The notes under the pieces are model-generated. The model did no database searches. It had not been told where the DNA came from and saw nothing but the letters and a program-made list of their open reading frames with translations. DNA of 44,017 bases, taken from NCBI GenBank assembly GCA_014860625.1, contig JACZJJ010000149.1:1-44017 (forward strand), written 5' to 3'. The DNA comes from Bacteroidales bacterium. Lineage in GTDB: Bacteria > Bacteroidota > Bacteroidia > Bacteroidales > FEN-979. Below are positions 18,664-28,088 of this stretch, piece by piece. A program made the position numbers and the translations under genes. How positions within the stretch are numbered: the stretch's first letter is position 1; each line of letters opens with the position of its first letter.

Positions 18664-19125
18664 TTACATGAAGGTCTGGATCTCAGCGGCGTGTTCCTTC
18701 TCCTCCTCAATGATCTGACGGATGAGTTGTTTGGCATTGGTTCCGGTACGTTTCTCCATTTCTGTATAGAACTCAACGCTGTCGTTTTCAAATTTGAATG
18801 CGATCGCAAGTGCCTCTTGCGGTGTGTGAACAGTTTTGGCAAGCTCTGCTCCGGCTCCGGCTTTTCCAAAAACATGCTGGTCGGCAAGGTTGCTGATATA
18901 GTCAGAGGCTTCATCTGCATTGAACTCAAACGTTTCGGCCTCAAACTGCTCTTCGAGTTTCTGGAAGACGGCAATATGCAGCAACTCTTTTTCAGCCAGG
19001 TCGAGCAATAACCCTTTGATGTCGTTATCGCCTTTAATGGCTTCAGCGGCTGCAGTGTAAAACTCATTGCCGTTCTCTTCAATTCTGACGGCGATTTCAA
19101 TGATCTCTTTTCCTGAATAGTACAT
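18664..19125 (-). CDS. Ferritin-like/rubrerythrin-family diiron protein without a rubredoxin domain
   Basis: 153 aa with EENGNEFYTAAAEAIKGDNDIKGLLLDLAEKELLHIAVFQKLEEQ and IIEEEKEHAAEIQTFM. Confidence 0.82.
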   Translation of the reverse strand: MYYSGKEIIEIAVRIEENGNEFYTAAAEAIKGDNDIKGLLLDLAEKELLHIAVFQKLEEQFEAETFEFNADEASDYISNLADQHVFGKAGAGAELAKTVHTPQEALAIAFKFENDSVEFYTEMEKRTGTNAKQLIRQIIEEEKEHAAEIQTFM

Positions 19126-19274
19126 AACTGGTTTCTTTCTTACAAAGATATGAATCCTGAGCTTTTTACCAGCGGGTTGTTCAAAATTTCACATCGAAGC
19201 CAAACTGAAAATGAAAAACCACTACATTTGTAACTCTTTGAAAAGAAACCAACCGTTTAACCAAAACTTTTTTC

Positions 19275-21629
19275 ATGAAAAAACTCTTCTTAACCTTTGC
19301 ACTTTCTCTGAGCGTCATCTTCCTGATGGCCCAGGCAGTACAGCGCTCCTATGTTGTTCTTGAGATTGGAACCGGTACCTGGTGTACCTATTGCCCCGGC
19401 GCTGCCAATGGCGCTCATGACTTACTTGCCAGTGGAGCACAGGTGGCTGTAATTGAGAACCACAACGGCGACCCTTTTGCCAATACACCGTCCAATGCCC
19501 GCAATTCTTACTATGGCATCACGGGATACCCAACAGCATTTTTTGACGGTACGGGAAGTCTTGTTGGAGGTGCTGCCTGCCCCAACGGCAACAATTTCAG
19601 CAGTTATCAATCTCTGTACAACACAGCCTATGCGGTTCAGTCTCCGCTAACAATAAACATTTCCGGTACAAATACAGGAAATACCTACAACATCACAATA
19701 GCGATTCAGAAGTTAGCTACCATTACAGCCAGCGACCTGAAGGTTCACCTGGTCCTAACCGAGAGCAACATCGCCACAGCGCCATGGCCTGGCAGTGGTG
19801 GTTGCATGAACGATGTAAATCATGTTACAAGGCTCATGGCACCCAACGAAAATGGAACCCCTCTCAGCTTTACATCAGGCGACTTCCAGGTAGTAAACCT
19901 CTCCTTCACCAAGGATCCCTCCTGGGTTGACGCCGAATGTGAAGTGGTTGCCTTTGTCCAGTCGAACGGAGCCAAAACGATCTACAATGCGATGAAGAAA
20001 CCCTTGTTGGGCCTTGCACCTCCTCTCACTGTTGACTTTACCGGAACGCCAACCTCAGGTTGCTCTCCTTTAAATACTAACTTCACGGGAACGGCTCCCG
20101 GCGCCAACACCTGGCAGTGGAGTTTTCCGGGAGGGAATCCTTCAACCTCAAACTTGCAGAACCCCACAGTTACTTACTCAACTGCAGGAACCTACGATGT
20201 TTCCCTCACAGCATGGAATACGTCAACAGGAAGTACGGGTTCGAAGGTAAAGAGTGCTTACATCAGCGTAACCTCTTCACCTGGTACTCCCGGGATGCCA
20301 CAGGGCTCTGCCGGGATGTGTGCCAATCCACCCAACGAGAATTATACTACCTCCGGCGCTACAGGAGCTTCCAGCTATACGTGGGAGCTCACTCCCGCTG
20401 CGGCAGGCGTGATCACACCCTCCGGAACCTCCTGCACAGTGAACTTTGACGATCTGTGGACAGGAACAGCCCAGCTGAGGGTAAAAGCTGCCAACAGCTG
20501 CGGAGACGGTCCCTGGTCGCCGGCACTTTCCATCACGGTAAGTGAACAGCCATCCACTCCGGGCACACCATCCGGACCGGATTTTCTTTGCATGAATGCT
20601 CCCAACACCGACTATACGGCATCCGGAGGAATACCCTCCACCTCCTATAACTGGGAGTTGCTCCCTTATGATGCCGGAGCTCTCTACCCCAGCGGCTCAA
20701 CCTGCACAGTAGACTGGGTTGACACGTTCATGGGCAATGCCACCCTGCGTGTGAAAGCGATGAACGGCAGTTGTGAAAGCGGTTGGTCAGGCTACCTTGA
20801 CATCACCATCAGCGGAGGCCCGACAGCTTACACCGTAACCGGAGGCGGCGCTTACTGCGGACAGGGAGGAACGGGAAGCCCGGTTGGTCTTGAAGATTCG
20901 GAAACAGGCGTAAACTATACACTTTATCTTGACGGAAGTGCCACAACCAATGTCGTTGCTGGCACAGGATCAGCCATTTCATTCGGCGACCAGCTGGGTG
21001 CCGGAGATTACACGGTGGTTGGCGCCAATGCTTCTGCCGGCTGTGACAATACCATGAATGGAATTGCCACGGTGTCCATCGATCCCGAACCGCCATATGA
21101 GCCAGGTGAACCACAAGGACCTGCACAGGTGTACACCGGCTCAACCCCAACTTCGGACTATATTACTTCCGGCGGGCAATATGCTACCTCCTATTCATGG
21201 GAACTGACACCAGCTGCTGCCGGAACCGTTGACGGGAACACAACTACCGGTACTGTAACCTGGGATCAGAGCTACAGCGGTCCGGCCGAGATCAAAGTTC
21301 AAGGCGTGAACGCCTGCGGCGGCGGGTCCTATTCGATCTCATTTGAAGTAACCGTGGATATTGGAGTAGGAATCCCGGTACTCTCCGGAAGCTCCATGAT
21401 TCGACTCTATCCGAACCCGGCTAAAAATTCGGTGACACTGATCTCTGAGCAAAGCGGAAAAGCGGAAATTTCTTTCTTCAACACTTTTGGAAAGAGTGTT
21501 TTGTACATCAGCAATATTGAGCTCTCAGAGACCTCACAAATAGACATTTCAACCCTTCCGGCAGGGATCTACCTGGTACGCGTGAAAAGCGACGGAAAGA
21601 CAGAAAGTCTGAAAATGATAGTGGAATAA
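19275..21629 (+). CDS. T9SS-sorted secreted protein: Omp28/thioredoxin-like N-terminal domain with CXXC, PKD domain, ~88-aa repeats, T9SS type A sorting domain
   Basis: Signal peptide; VVLEIGTGTWCTYCPGA...GITGYPTAFFDG; PKD segment; three repeats of [GxPxGxx...YxxSGxxxxxSYxWELxPxxAGxxxxxG]; C-terminal RLYPNPAKNSVTL...LPAGIYLVRVKSDGKTESLKMIVE. Confidence 0.85.
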   Translation: MKKLFLTFALSLSVIFLMAQAVQRSYVVLEIGTGTWCTYCPGAANGAHDLLASGAQVAVIENHNGDPFANTPSNARNSYYGITGYPTAFFDGTGSLVGGAACPNGNNFSSYQSLYNTAYAVQSPLTINISGTNTGNTYNITIAIQKLATITASDLKVHLVLTESNIATAPWPGSGGCMNDVNHVTRLMAPNENGTPLSFTSGDFQVVNLSFTKDPSWVDAECEVVAFVQSNGAKTIYNAMKKPLLGLAPPLTVDFTGTPTSGCSPLNTNFTGTAPGANTWQWSFPGGNPSTSNLQNPTVTYSTAGTYDVSLTAWNTSTGSTGSKVKSAYISVTSSPGTPGMPQGSAGMCANPPNENYTTSGATGASSYTWELTPAAAGVITPSGTSCTVNFDDLWTGTAQLRVKAANSCGDGPWSPALSITVSEQPSTPGTPSGPDFLCMNAPNTDYTASGGIPSTSYNWELLPYDAGALYPSGSTCTVDWVDTFMGNATLRVKAMNGSCESGWSGYLDITISGGPTAYTVTGGGAYCGQGGTGSPVGLEDSETGVNYTLYLDGSATTNVVAGTGSAISFGDQLGAGDYTVVGANASAGCDNTMNGIATVSIDPEPPYEPGEPQGPAQVYTGSTPTSDYITSGGQYATSYSWELTPAAAGTVDGNTTTGTVTWDQSYSGPAEIKVQGVNACGGGSYSISFEVTVDIGVGIPVLSGSSMIRLYPNPAKNSVTLISEQSGKAEISFFNTFGKSVLYISNIELSETSQIDISTLPAGIYLVRVKSDGKTESLKMIVE

Positions 21630-21645
21630 TATACCTCACCCCTGG

Positions 21646-21674
21646 CCCCTCCCCAACTCGGGGAGGGGTTTTTT
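21646..21674 (+). terminator. Rho-independent terminator
   Basis: CCCCTCCCC-aactc-GGGGAGGGG-TTTTTT immediately after the T9SS gene. Confidence 0.9.
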
Positions 21675-21693
21675 ATATCCTTAAGAATTCTCC

Positions 21694-23121
21694 ATGACCA
21701 ACCGCGATCTCGAAAAATACTCCTCCGCTTTCACCCTCTCCGATATGGAGATCTTTATCTTTCCTGAGCTTCTCTATTCTCTTGTGATCGCCAATATTCT
21801 CTCTCCCGAGATCTGGAAGTGGCGAGAGGACAAATGGTTTCATAAGATTGAAAGCATGCTGCCGATCAAGCGGATTCAGCGGGTGAAGCAGTACATCATG
21901 GATCATTACGACTTCAACCTCGACCTGGAGACATGGGGTTTGACGGATAAAGAGACAGAGATCAGCCGGTTCAGGGAGTTCATTGACCCGGAAGTGCTGA
22001 GGCGCTCCAATGCTCTCTTCGGTTATGAGGGCGACAAATACTATTTCGATATCAATATCCGGCGTCATTTTGGCCTTGATAAATTTGATACGGATGTCAT
22101 CCCATACTGGAAAACAGAGACTGTAGAGGCGATGAATGCCTTCCGGTTCAAACCCGATCATCCGGCTGGGGCAGGGGAGTGCGTATCGCTGGCAACGCTG
22201 TATGCTGCGGCACTGTTTATTGTGGCCCGGATCCCGCTGGAACAGATCTTCCTGATGGGAACCCCTTTACATTCCCAGAATTTCGTGATGTTAGAGGAGG
22301 GCGTGCTGACGAATAACCGCAGGATTGTGACCAAAACGATGTGGTACAACGGCAGTGAGCTTTCAGCCCTTGCCCGGAGAGCCCTGGAGCATGAGCAGGT
22401 AACGATTGTTGCCCATAAGTCGGGTTATATCCATTCTGCCTTTTCTAAAGCTACGATCAACGAGTCGGACTATCACCAGTTCCGGAAAGGATTAACCGCT
22501 TTCCTGAATATCAGGATCGATTTCGAGATCTTTATCAATTTTCTGCGCTACTACAGCCGTCATCAGAAAAGATTCCAACTCGCAGTCCCCTGCCGCGGAA
22601 CCATTAAATACCTGGCGCTGGAAAAGGCGTTTGGATATGAACACGGGAGTAAAAACCGACTGGGCGACAAAACCGCCCGGAGGCTTCTTTGTGAGATTGG
22701 GGATGAGGATTTTTCTCCCACACCTTATGAAGGACGGGCAACCATAACCAGTAAAGATACTCTGTTTGAAAATGGCGACTATTCTGATTTTATCGGAGCC
22801 CTTCTTGAATCTTTTCCACAGCTGGACTCTGATGAAACATTGAGCAAAGACCTGAAAAAGTTTGTTCATACCGTTCCCCGGTTGCCGGAAGGGGAGAAGG
22901 AGTGGGTGGGGGCGCAGAGCACAGGGCACAGGGCACAGAGCACAGGGCGCAGGGTTGAGGAAGAGGGAAGGTTGAAAATAGTTCCTGAGATGACGAGGGA
23001 GGAGATACTGGAAGTGATATTGAGGGACGAGGGAAGAGAATCGAGGGAAGAGGGAAGAGGGAAGAGGGAAGCTCAGCGGTTCATCGATTGCCAGTCACCA
23101 GTCACCAGTCACCAGCCCTAA
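21694..23121 (+). CDS. Hypothetical protein with possible transglutaminase-like Cys/His core; 3' end probably altered by repeat insertion
   Basis: 475 aa, GAGECVSLATLYAAALFIVARIPLEQIFLMGTPLHSQNFV. Its last ~75 residues are low-complexity word-repeat translation. Confidence 0.55.
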   Translation: MTNRDLEKYSSAFTLSDMEIFIFPELLYSLVIANILSPEIWKWREDKWFHKIESMLPIKRIQRVKQYIMDHYDFNLDLETWGLTDKETEISRFREFIDPEVLRRSNALFGYEGDKYYFDINIRRHFGLDKFDTDVIPYWKTETVEAMNAFRFKPDHPAGAGECVSLATLYAAALFIVARIPLEQIFLMGTPLHSQNFVMLEEGVLTNNRRIVTKTMWYNGSELSALARRALEHEQVTIVAHKSGYIHSAFSKATINESDYHQFRKGLTAFLNIRIDFEIFINFLRYYSRHQKRFQLAVPCRGTIKYLALEKAFGYEHGSKNRLGDKTARRLLCEIGDEDFSPTPYEGRATITSKDTLFENGDYSDFIGALLESFPQLDSDETLSKDLKKFVHTVPRLPEGEKEWVGAQSTGHRAQSTGRRVEEEGRLKIVPEMTREEILEVILRDEGRESREEGRGKREAQRFIDCQSPVTSHQP

Positions 23122-23153
23122 ACCCTGAGCCCTGCGCTCTGAACTCTGAGCTG
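22911..23153. repeat. Low-complexity word-repeat insertion (GCACAGGGCACAGAG..., GAGGGAAGAGG..., CAGTCACCAGTCACC..., CCCTGAGCCCTG...)
   Basis: Tandem short words inside otherwise coding-like sequence; reading frame differs on either side. Confidence 0.8.
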
Positions 23154-23525
23154 GCCTTGTACACCGGCCGCTTCATGGATTACTGTGATTGGGCCCCCTT
23201 TGTAAAGGCGGTGCTGGAGAGAAATCCGGTTTCGGTGGCTATGTTTCGTGACATGGAATTACCTGAGGTCTACAGCCGGTTACTTGAGTGGCCGGATGAA
23301 TCAATTTACGAAGGGAATCGCCTGGCCCTTCCCGACGAGGTGGTTAACTTTGGTCTGGGCGACGGCATCGAAAAGGCACTTGTACTGGCCAATGTGATCC
23401 GCTCCAAGGATCGGGAATGTAAAATCGCTCTGGTGATCGACAACCAAAAGGTAGAGTTACAGGTTGAAAAAGAGCGTTATCTGTTCACCTCAGCAAAACA
23501 GTTCAGCCGGAAACTTTCGCTGTAA
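23088..23525 (+). CDS. Conserved-looking domain, probably the displaced C-terminal part of the upstream gene
   Basis: After repeat-derived residues: LYTGRFMDYCDWAPFVKAVLERNPVSVAMFRDMELPEVYSRLLEWPDESIYEGNRLALPDEV...; different frame from 21694..23121, same strand, no separate start before the repeat. Confidence 0.45.
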   Translation: MPVTSHQSPALNPEPCALNSELALYTGRFMDYCDWAPFVKAVLERNPVSVAMFRDMELPEVYSRLLEWPDESIYEGNRLALPDEVVNFGLGDGIEKALVLANVIRSKDRECKIALVIDNQKVELQVEKERYLFTSAKQFSRKLSL

Positions 23526-23591
23526 TTCATTTTCCTAACACGATAGAAAGGTTTAAATGTGGTATATTTGACAGAACTAATTCCGTTGAAT

Positions 23592-24485
23592 ATGAAACCC
23601 TTGTTTACTTCTCTTTTGTTAGCTCTCCTGATGCCGCTTTTGGCTCAAAATTACCATCCGCTCGTGGAGACAGGAAAACTTTGGAGCACCCGCCATTACG
23701 ACGGATGTAACTATTACGATCCATATTCGGAGTATGAGAAATTCTCTGGCGATACCAGTTTTTCAGGTTATTCCTGGATGAAACTATGGTCAACTAAAGA
23801 TTCCAATCTGCTTCCATGGTCTCTTGTAGGATTTATGCGTGAGGATGAGGAACACCGCGTATTTTTTGCATCGGCAGGAGGTGGAGACCCTTGGATGTAT
23901 TATGATTTTGGGTGTTCTGTCGGGGATACTATTTCCCCACTGTTACCGGAAATCAAATATGTTGTTGACTCTATAACTCCCTTTGAACTGATAAATGGAG
24001 AGTTTCGAAACCGGTATATGCTACGGTTCATCAATCCCTGGGGAGGGTCGGATACCTGCTATGATTACTGGATTGAAGGGATAGGTGGTAATCGAGGACT
24101 GAGATGTCCAATTTTCTGTGAAATGGTTGGCGATGATCCGATGCTGATTTGTTGGTGGGAAGGAGATACCCTGAAGTACCACAACACTTTCTTTGAAGAA
24201 TGCGCCATCATAACAGGAATAGGGAATCCGGCATCGGGGATTCGGGAAGTGAGGATCTTTCCAAATCCTGCATCCAAATTCTTTACTCTTGAGTTGATGG
24301 TTCAACCTCAGGGGATATCAACCTTTTCGTTGATGGATCTATCAGGCAAGACTCTTCTTGACATGCGTATTTCTCAGGAAAAGACATTAATCCATTTGCC
24401 ACATTGGGTTACTGCGGGAGTTTACCTGTTCCAGATATCCGATGATTCGGATTGGGTCTCATCAGGTAAACTTATCATTGAATAG
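23592..24485 (+). CDS. Secreted protein with T9SS type A sorting domain
   Basis: Signal peptide MKPLFTSLLLALLMPLLAQ; C-terminus VRIFPNPASKFFTLELMVQ...AGVYLFQISDDSDWVSSGKLIIE. Confidence 0.75.
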   Translation: MKPLFTSLLLALLMPLLAQNYHPLVETGKLWSTRHYDGCNYYDPYSEYEKFSGDTSFSGYSWMKLWSTKDSNLLPWSLVGFMREDEEHRVFFASAGGGDPWMYYDFGCSVGDTISPLLPEIKYVVDSITPFELINGEFRNRYMLRFINPWGGSDTCYDYWIEGIGGNRGLRCPIFCEMVGDDPMLICWWEGDTLKYHNTFFEECAIITGIGNPASGIREVRIFPNPASKFFTLELMVQPQGISTFSLMDLSGKTLLDMRISQEKTLIHLPHWVTAGVYLFQISDDSDWVSSGKLIIE

Positions 24486-24492
24486 ATATATC

Positions 24493-27400
24493 ATGAAATC
24501 ACCAATCGGCTTCCATGAGATCCTCCTGATACTGATGCTGGTCATTCCTTATTCGACCAGCCTAGCCCAGGAGCCAAGTGCGGATCCACTGACGGATCTG
24601 CTTCCGGCTACTCTGACAGGCGTTATTTCAAATGGACAGAATGGCAATCCTATCATCGGGGCTAGGATCAGCATCTGGCCTTTAAATACAAACAATGATA
24701 ATTTGTCAGTCATTGGAGGGCAATATACGGTTGCAGCCAGCGCGAATGGATTGTATACTGTGATGGTGACAAAAGCCGGCTATCAGGGAAAAAGTATACC
24801 AAATGTTTCTCTTTTGCCAGGGAACACTACGGTGCTTAATATTTCACTGTTACCTGAACCGTATCCGGTTTCGAATCTTAACGTTTGGGAAGTACCATCA
24901 CAAACTGCTGTAGATATCTATTGGGATTTACCAGTTGGAAATTATGAAATTATATACGACGACGGCATCCAGGAGGATTTTCTTCTGACACAATACCCAT
25001 ACACCCGGTATGCGGTGAAATTCAACCCACAGGCTTATCCTGTCACTGTGAAAGGTGGGAAGGTCAATGTAGGTGAATTATCCAATTATCCTAATGGAGT
25101 GGCCCCATCACATTATTTCCAGATTCAGGTAATGGATGCTACAGGCCCTGGAGGGATGCCGGGCAACTGTAAGGGAACCTATTGGATTGATCCTCTTCCC
25201 AGTCCGTTACCTCCCGACCTTGGATGGATCCCTTTTTCAGGTGTTGAAGCGACCTTTACGAGTGGCCCTTTTTATCTGGTTATGTATCAGGAAACCTCTC
25301 CCACGAATGCTTACGGGATTGCAATTGACAATACAGTAAACCAACTCAGAAGCTTCACATGTATTGGGTCTTCAGGTAATTTGTGGCTCCCCGTAGGTGG
25401 GAACCTGATGCTGCGCGCAGATGTTTGGGGCCGGGGAGGGCCATTACCGCCCCTCGACGGCACGATAGTACCCGAAATGACTTCAGGCTTCTCAACAACG
25501 GGATCAGAGCCGGATCTGATCTCAGGGTATCGGGTTTGGAGGCTACATCCTGGTGAGGAACTTGATCCTGCTGCATGGACGCTGGTTTGGACCACAACAA
25601 ACACGAATGTGGTTGATAATGCATGGGCCACATTACCCTGTGGATTGTATCGATGGGCAGTAGAAGCAATTTATCAGAGCCCTTCAGGAGCCTATTTTTC
25701 AGATGCCGTGTTTTCGCATGCCCTCGAAAAATGCTGGACTACGCCAGTCACCGTGAACCTCCACGCCTGTTGTCCGGGAGTATCTTCGGGGAAGCCGATC
25801 CAGTTGCATCATTTGTCATACGACACCACGTTTATAGAAATAACAGACACCAACGGGACAGCTCACTTCCAGGAGGTTTGGAAAGGGCCATATCATCTTG
25901 ATTTCGCGATGTTTACTTGTTCACAGTATTGTGAAACATTTACGATCACAGGAGATACAACAATTGATATTTATTTGTCATATGCTCCCGCCGACCCAAC
26001 AGAATTCTCTGTGGATGACCAAAGCTTGCTTTCAACATGGAAAGCCCCATACCATCAAATCATCGACTTTACTGAAAACTGGAATTCCGGAAATTTTACG
26101 GCAAACCAGTGGACCGTTTCAGGAGGAATCAATTGGGTGATCTCAGCAGTCACGGGAAATCCACAGCCATCGGCTATGTTCTATTCCTCTCCTCATACAA
26201 CAAATTATAACCAATCCCTGACCACCAAACCACTCTATCTGGGATACGCGCCAAAGACAGAGATTCAGTATGATATCTTTCTGGATAATTATGGGACCAC
26301 CACGGAGAACTCTATGGCTGTTGAAGTCTGGGATGGGGCGGCATGGACTACGTTGAGATCCTATTCCAATCAAGGAGGGAACATACCTTGGACAAGTGAG
26401 TTATTAGATATTTCCTCGCTTAGTGGTCGTACAATAAAGCTCCGTTTCAGAGCAACAGGAGCCGATAGTTATGATATCAACAGCTGGAATGTCGATAATA
26501 TCAAGATTACCGAGAGGGATCTTAGCACCTGTGTTTTGGGCTATAATTTGTATATCAACAATGTACTTTCTGGCATAACCCTGGATACGTTTTACCAGTT
26601 CCCTACTTCTCAGTTGCTTTACGGACAGAACTACACAGCCTGTGTGGAGGCTGTTTTCACAGGCTCCTCTTCACAACTTGTTTGCGATACATTCACCTGC
26701 AACTACCTTACGCCTCCAACGAACCTGATTGTGGAGGCACTTGAATGCAGCGCTTACCTGGTATGGGATAAGCCAAAACTAATGTCCGGAACAACTCCTC
26801 CAGGACTGATCGGATATGCCATCTATCGTGACAGCATCATCGTCCATTACAATGTTGGCCCGGATGCCCTGGAATATTATGATCTCCATCTGGATCCGGG
26901 CCTCTACCAATATGGAGTTAGTGCAATTTACGATCTTACCTTATACGGATTCCCCGGGCAGAATGGAGAATCTGCCATTTGTGATGCCCCTGAAGCCTTG
27001 AATGTGGTATGTGGGGATGCATTACCATTTGAAGAGAGCTGGACAAATGGCACATTCTGGTATAATGAATGGGAATTTGAACCCTCACCGGGAAACTGGA
27101 GTGTCAGTGTTTCGGATGACGGGGAGGCTCCGTATGCTGATTTTTCGTGGGATACCATCCGGACAAACTATAGCTATTCATTGATCAGCCGTACGCTGAA
27201 TGCTTCAGCCTGGACCTGTGCCGATCTCTGGTTTGATTTTGAATACCAGCTGATTGATAGATACTCTGGCGGAACTGAAAAGCTGGCCGTTGACATTTTT
27301 TATGATAAATCCTGGCATCCGCTGATAGAGTACGTGAATAATGCGTCTGTGGAGTGGAAGGCGATGCACATTTCAATTGATTCAATTGCCGGTAAAGCCT

Positions 27401-28065
27401 TTTTTGTCCGGTTTGTTGCAAGTGGAGAGAATTCATCCAACATTTTCCACTGGTCAATTGATAACATTCATCTATACGGATTGTGCAGGCCTCCGCTAAA
27501 TCCGGAGTTTACTACTTCTGGCCAGGCGATTACCCTTACATGGACAGCTCCGGGATGTGGAAATGTAGCAGGCTATAACATCTATCGCACCGATTCGTCC
27601 GGAAGCCCACCCTTCTTTATCCTGAATGAATTACCCATAACAGAAACTACCTATACGGATATAATCCCTGCAGGATGGTCGGCCCTGCCCTTAAAATATT
27701 ATTTCACGACTACATTTAATGAACCGGATACTGCATTTTTTCTTTGTGAATCAGTTTCTTCAGACACCCTGACAGTTGATTTGGTAACTACGCCTGAGCT
27801 TCAAAGGCCTTCAATTGTAATATATCCCAATCCCACAACAGGAATTACGAATTACGAATTACGAATTGCGAAATCAGGATTTGTGAATCTTTCACTAGTT
27901 ACTATTTCCGGAATTGAGGTTGCAGATGTTGTTTGCAAGGATCTTCCGTCCGGAAATCATACCTTCACGTTTGATGCAACCGATATTCCTGCAGGAGTCT
28001 ATTTGCATCAGCTCAGGATTGACGGAACACTTCAGTCATCGGGGAAACTGGTGATTATCCATTGA
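24493..28065 (+). CDS. Large T9SS-sorted cell-surface protein: carboxypeptidase-regulatory-like domain, FnIII-like and two MAM/choice-of-anchor-J-like domains
   Basis: TLTGVISNGQNGNPIIGARISIWPL (CarboxypepD_reg-like); IIDFTENWNSGNFTANQWTV...SWNVDNIKI and LPFEESWTNGTFWYNEWEF...HWSIDNIHLYG; C-terminus IVIYPNPTTG...IPAGVYLHQLRIDGTLQSSGKLVIIH. Confidence 0.82.
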   Translation: MKSPIGFHEILLILMLVIPYSTSLAQEPSADPLTDLLPATLTGVISNGQNGNPIIGARISIWPLNTNNDNLSVIGGQYTVAASANGLYTVMVTKAGYQGKSIPNVSLLPGNTTVLNISLLPEPYPVSNLNVWEVPSQTAVDIYWDLPVGNYEIIYDDGIQEDFLLTQYPYTRYAVKFNPQAYPVTVKGGKVNVGELSNYPNGVAPSHYFQIQVMDATGPGGMPGNCKGTYWIDPLPSPLPPDLGWIPFSGVEATFTSGPFYLVMYQETSPTNAYGIAIDNTVNQLRSFTCIGSSGNLWLPVGGNLMLRADVWGRGGPLPPLDGTIVPEMTSGFSTTGSEPDLISGYRVWRLHPGEELDPAAWTLVWTTTNTNVVDNAWATLPCGLYRWAVEAIYQSPSGAYFSDAVFSHALEKCWTTPVTVNLHACCPGVSSGKPIQLHHLSYDTTFIEITDTNGTAHFQEVWKGPYHLDFAMFTCSQYCETFTITGDTTIDIYLSYAPADPTEFSVDDQSLLSTWKAPYHQIIDFTENWNSGNFTANQWTVSGGINWVISAVTGNPQPSAMFYSSPHTTNYNQSLTTKPLYLGYAPKTEIQYDIFLDNYGTTTENSMAVEVWDGAAWTTLRSYSNQGGNIPWTSELLDISSLSGRTIKLRFRATGADSYDINSWNVDNIKITERDLSTCVLGYNLYINNVLSGITLDTFYQFPTSQLLYGQNYTACVEAVFTGSSSQLVCDTFTCNYLTPPTNLIVEALECSAYLVWDKPKLMSGTTPPGLIGYAIYRDSIIVHYNVGPDALEYYDLHLDPGLYQYGVSAIYDLTLYGFPGQNGESAICDAPEALNVVCGDALPFEESWTNGTFWYNEWEFEPSPGNWSVSVSDDGEAPYADFSWDTIRTNYSYSLISRTLNASAWTCADLWFDFEYQLIDRYSGGTEKLAVDIFYDKSWHPLIEYVNNASVEWKAMHISIDSIAGKAFFVRFVASGENSSNIFHWSIDNIHLYGLCRPPLNPEFTTSGQAITLTWTAPGCGNVAGYNIYRTDSSGSPPFFILNELPITETTYTDIIPAGWSALPLKYYFTTTFNEPDTAFFLCESVSSDTLTVDLVTTPELQRPSIVIYPNPTTGITNYELRIAKSGFVNLSLVTISGIEVADVVCKDLPSGNHTFTFDATDIPAGVYLHQLRIDGTLQSSGKLVIIH

Positions 28066-28088
28066 TAGTTATGTGGTGCCAGAAAGTT

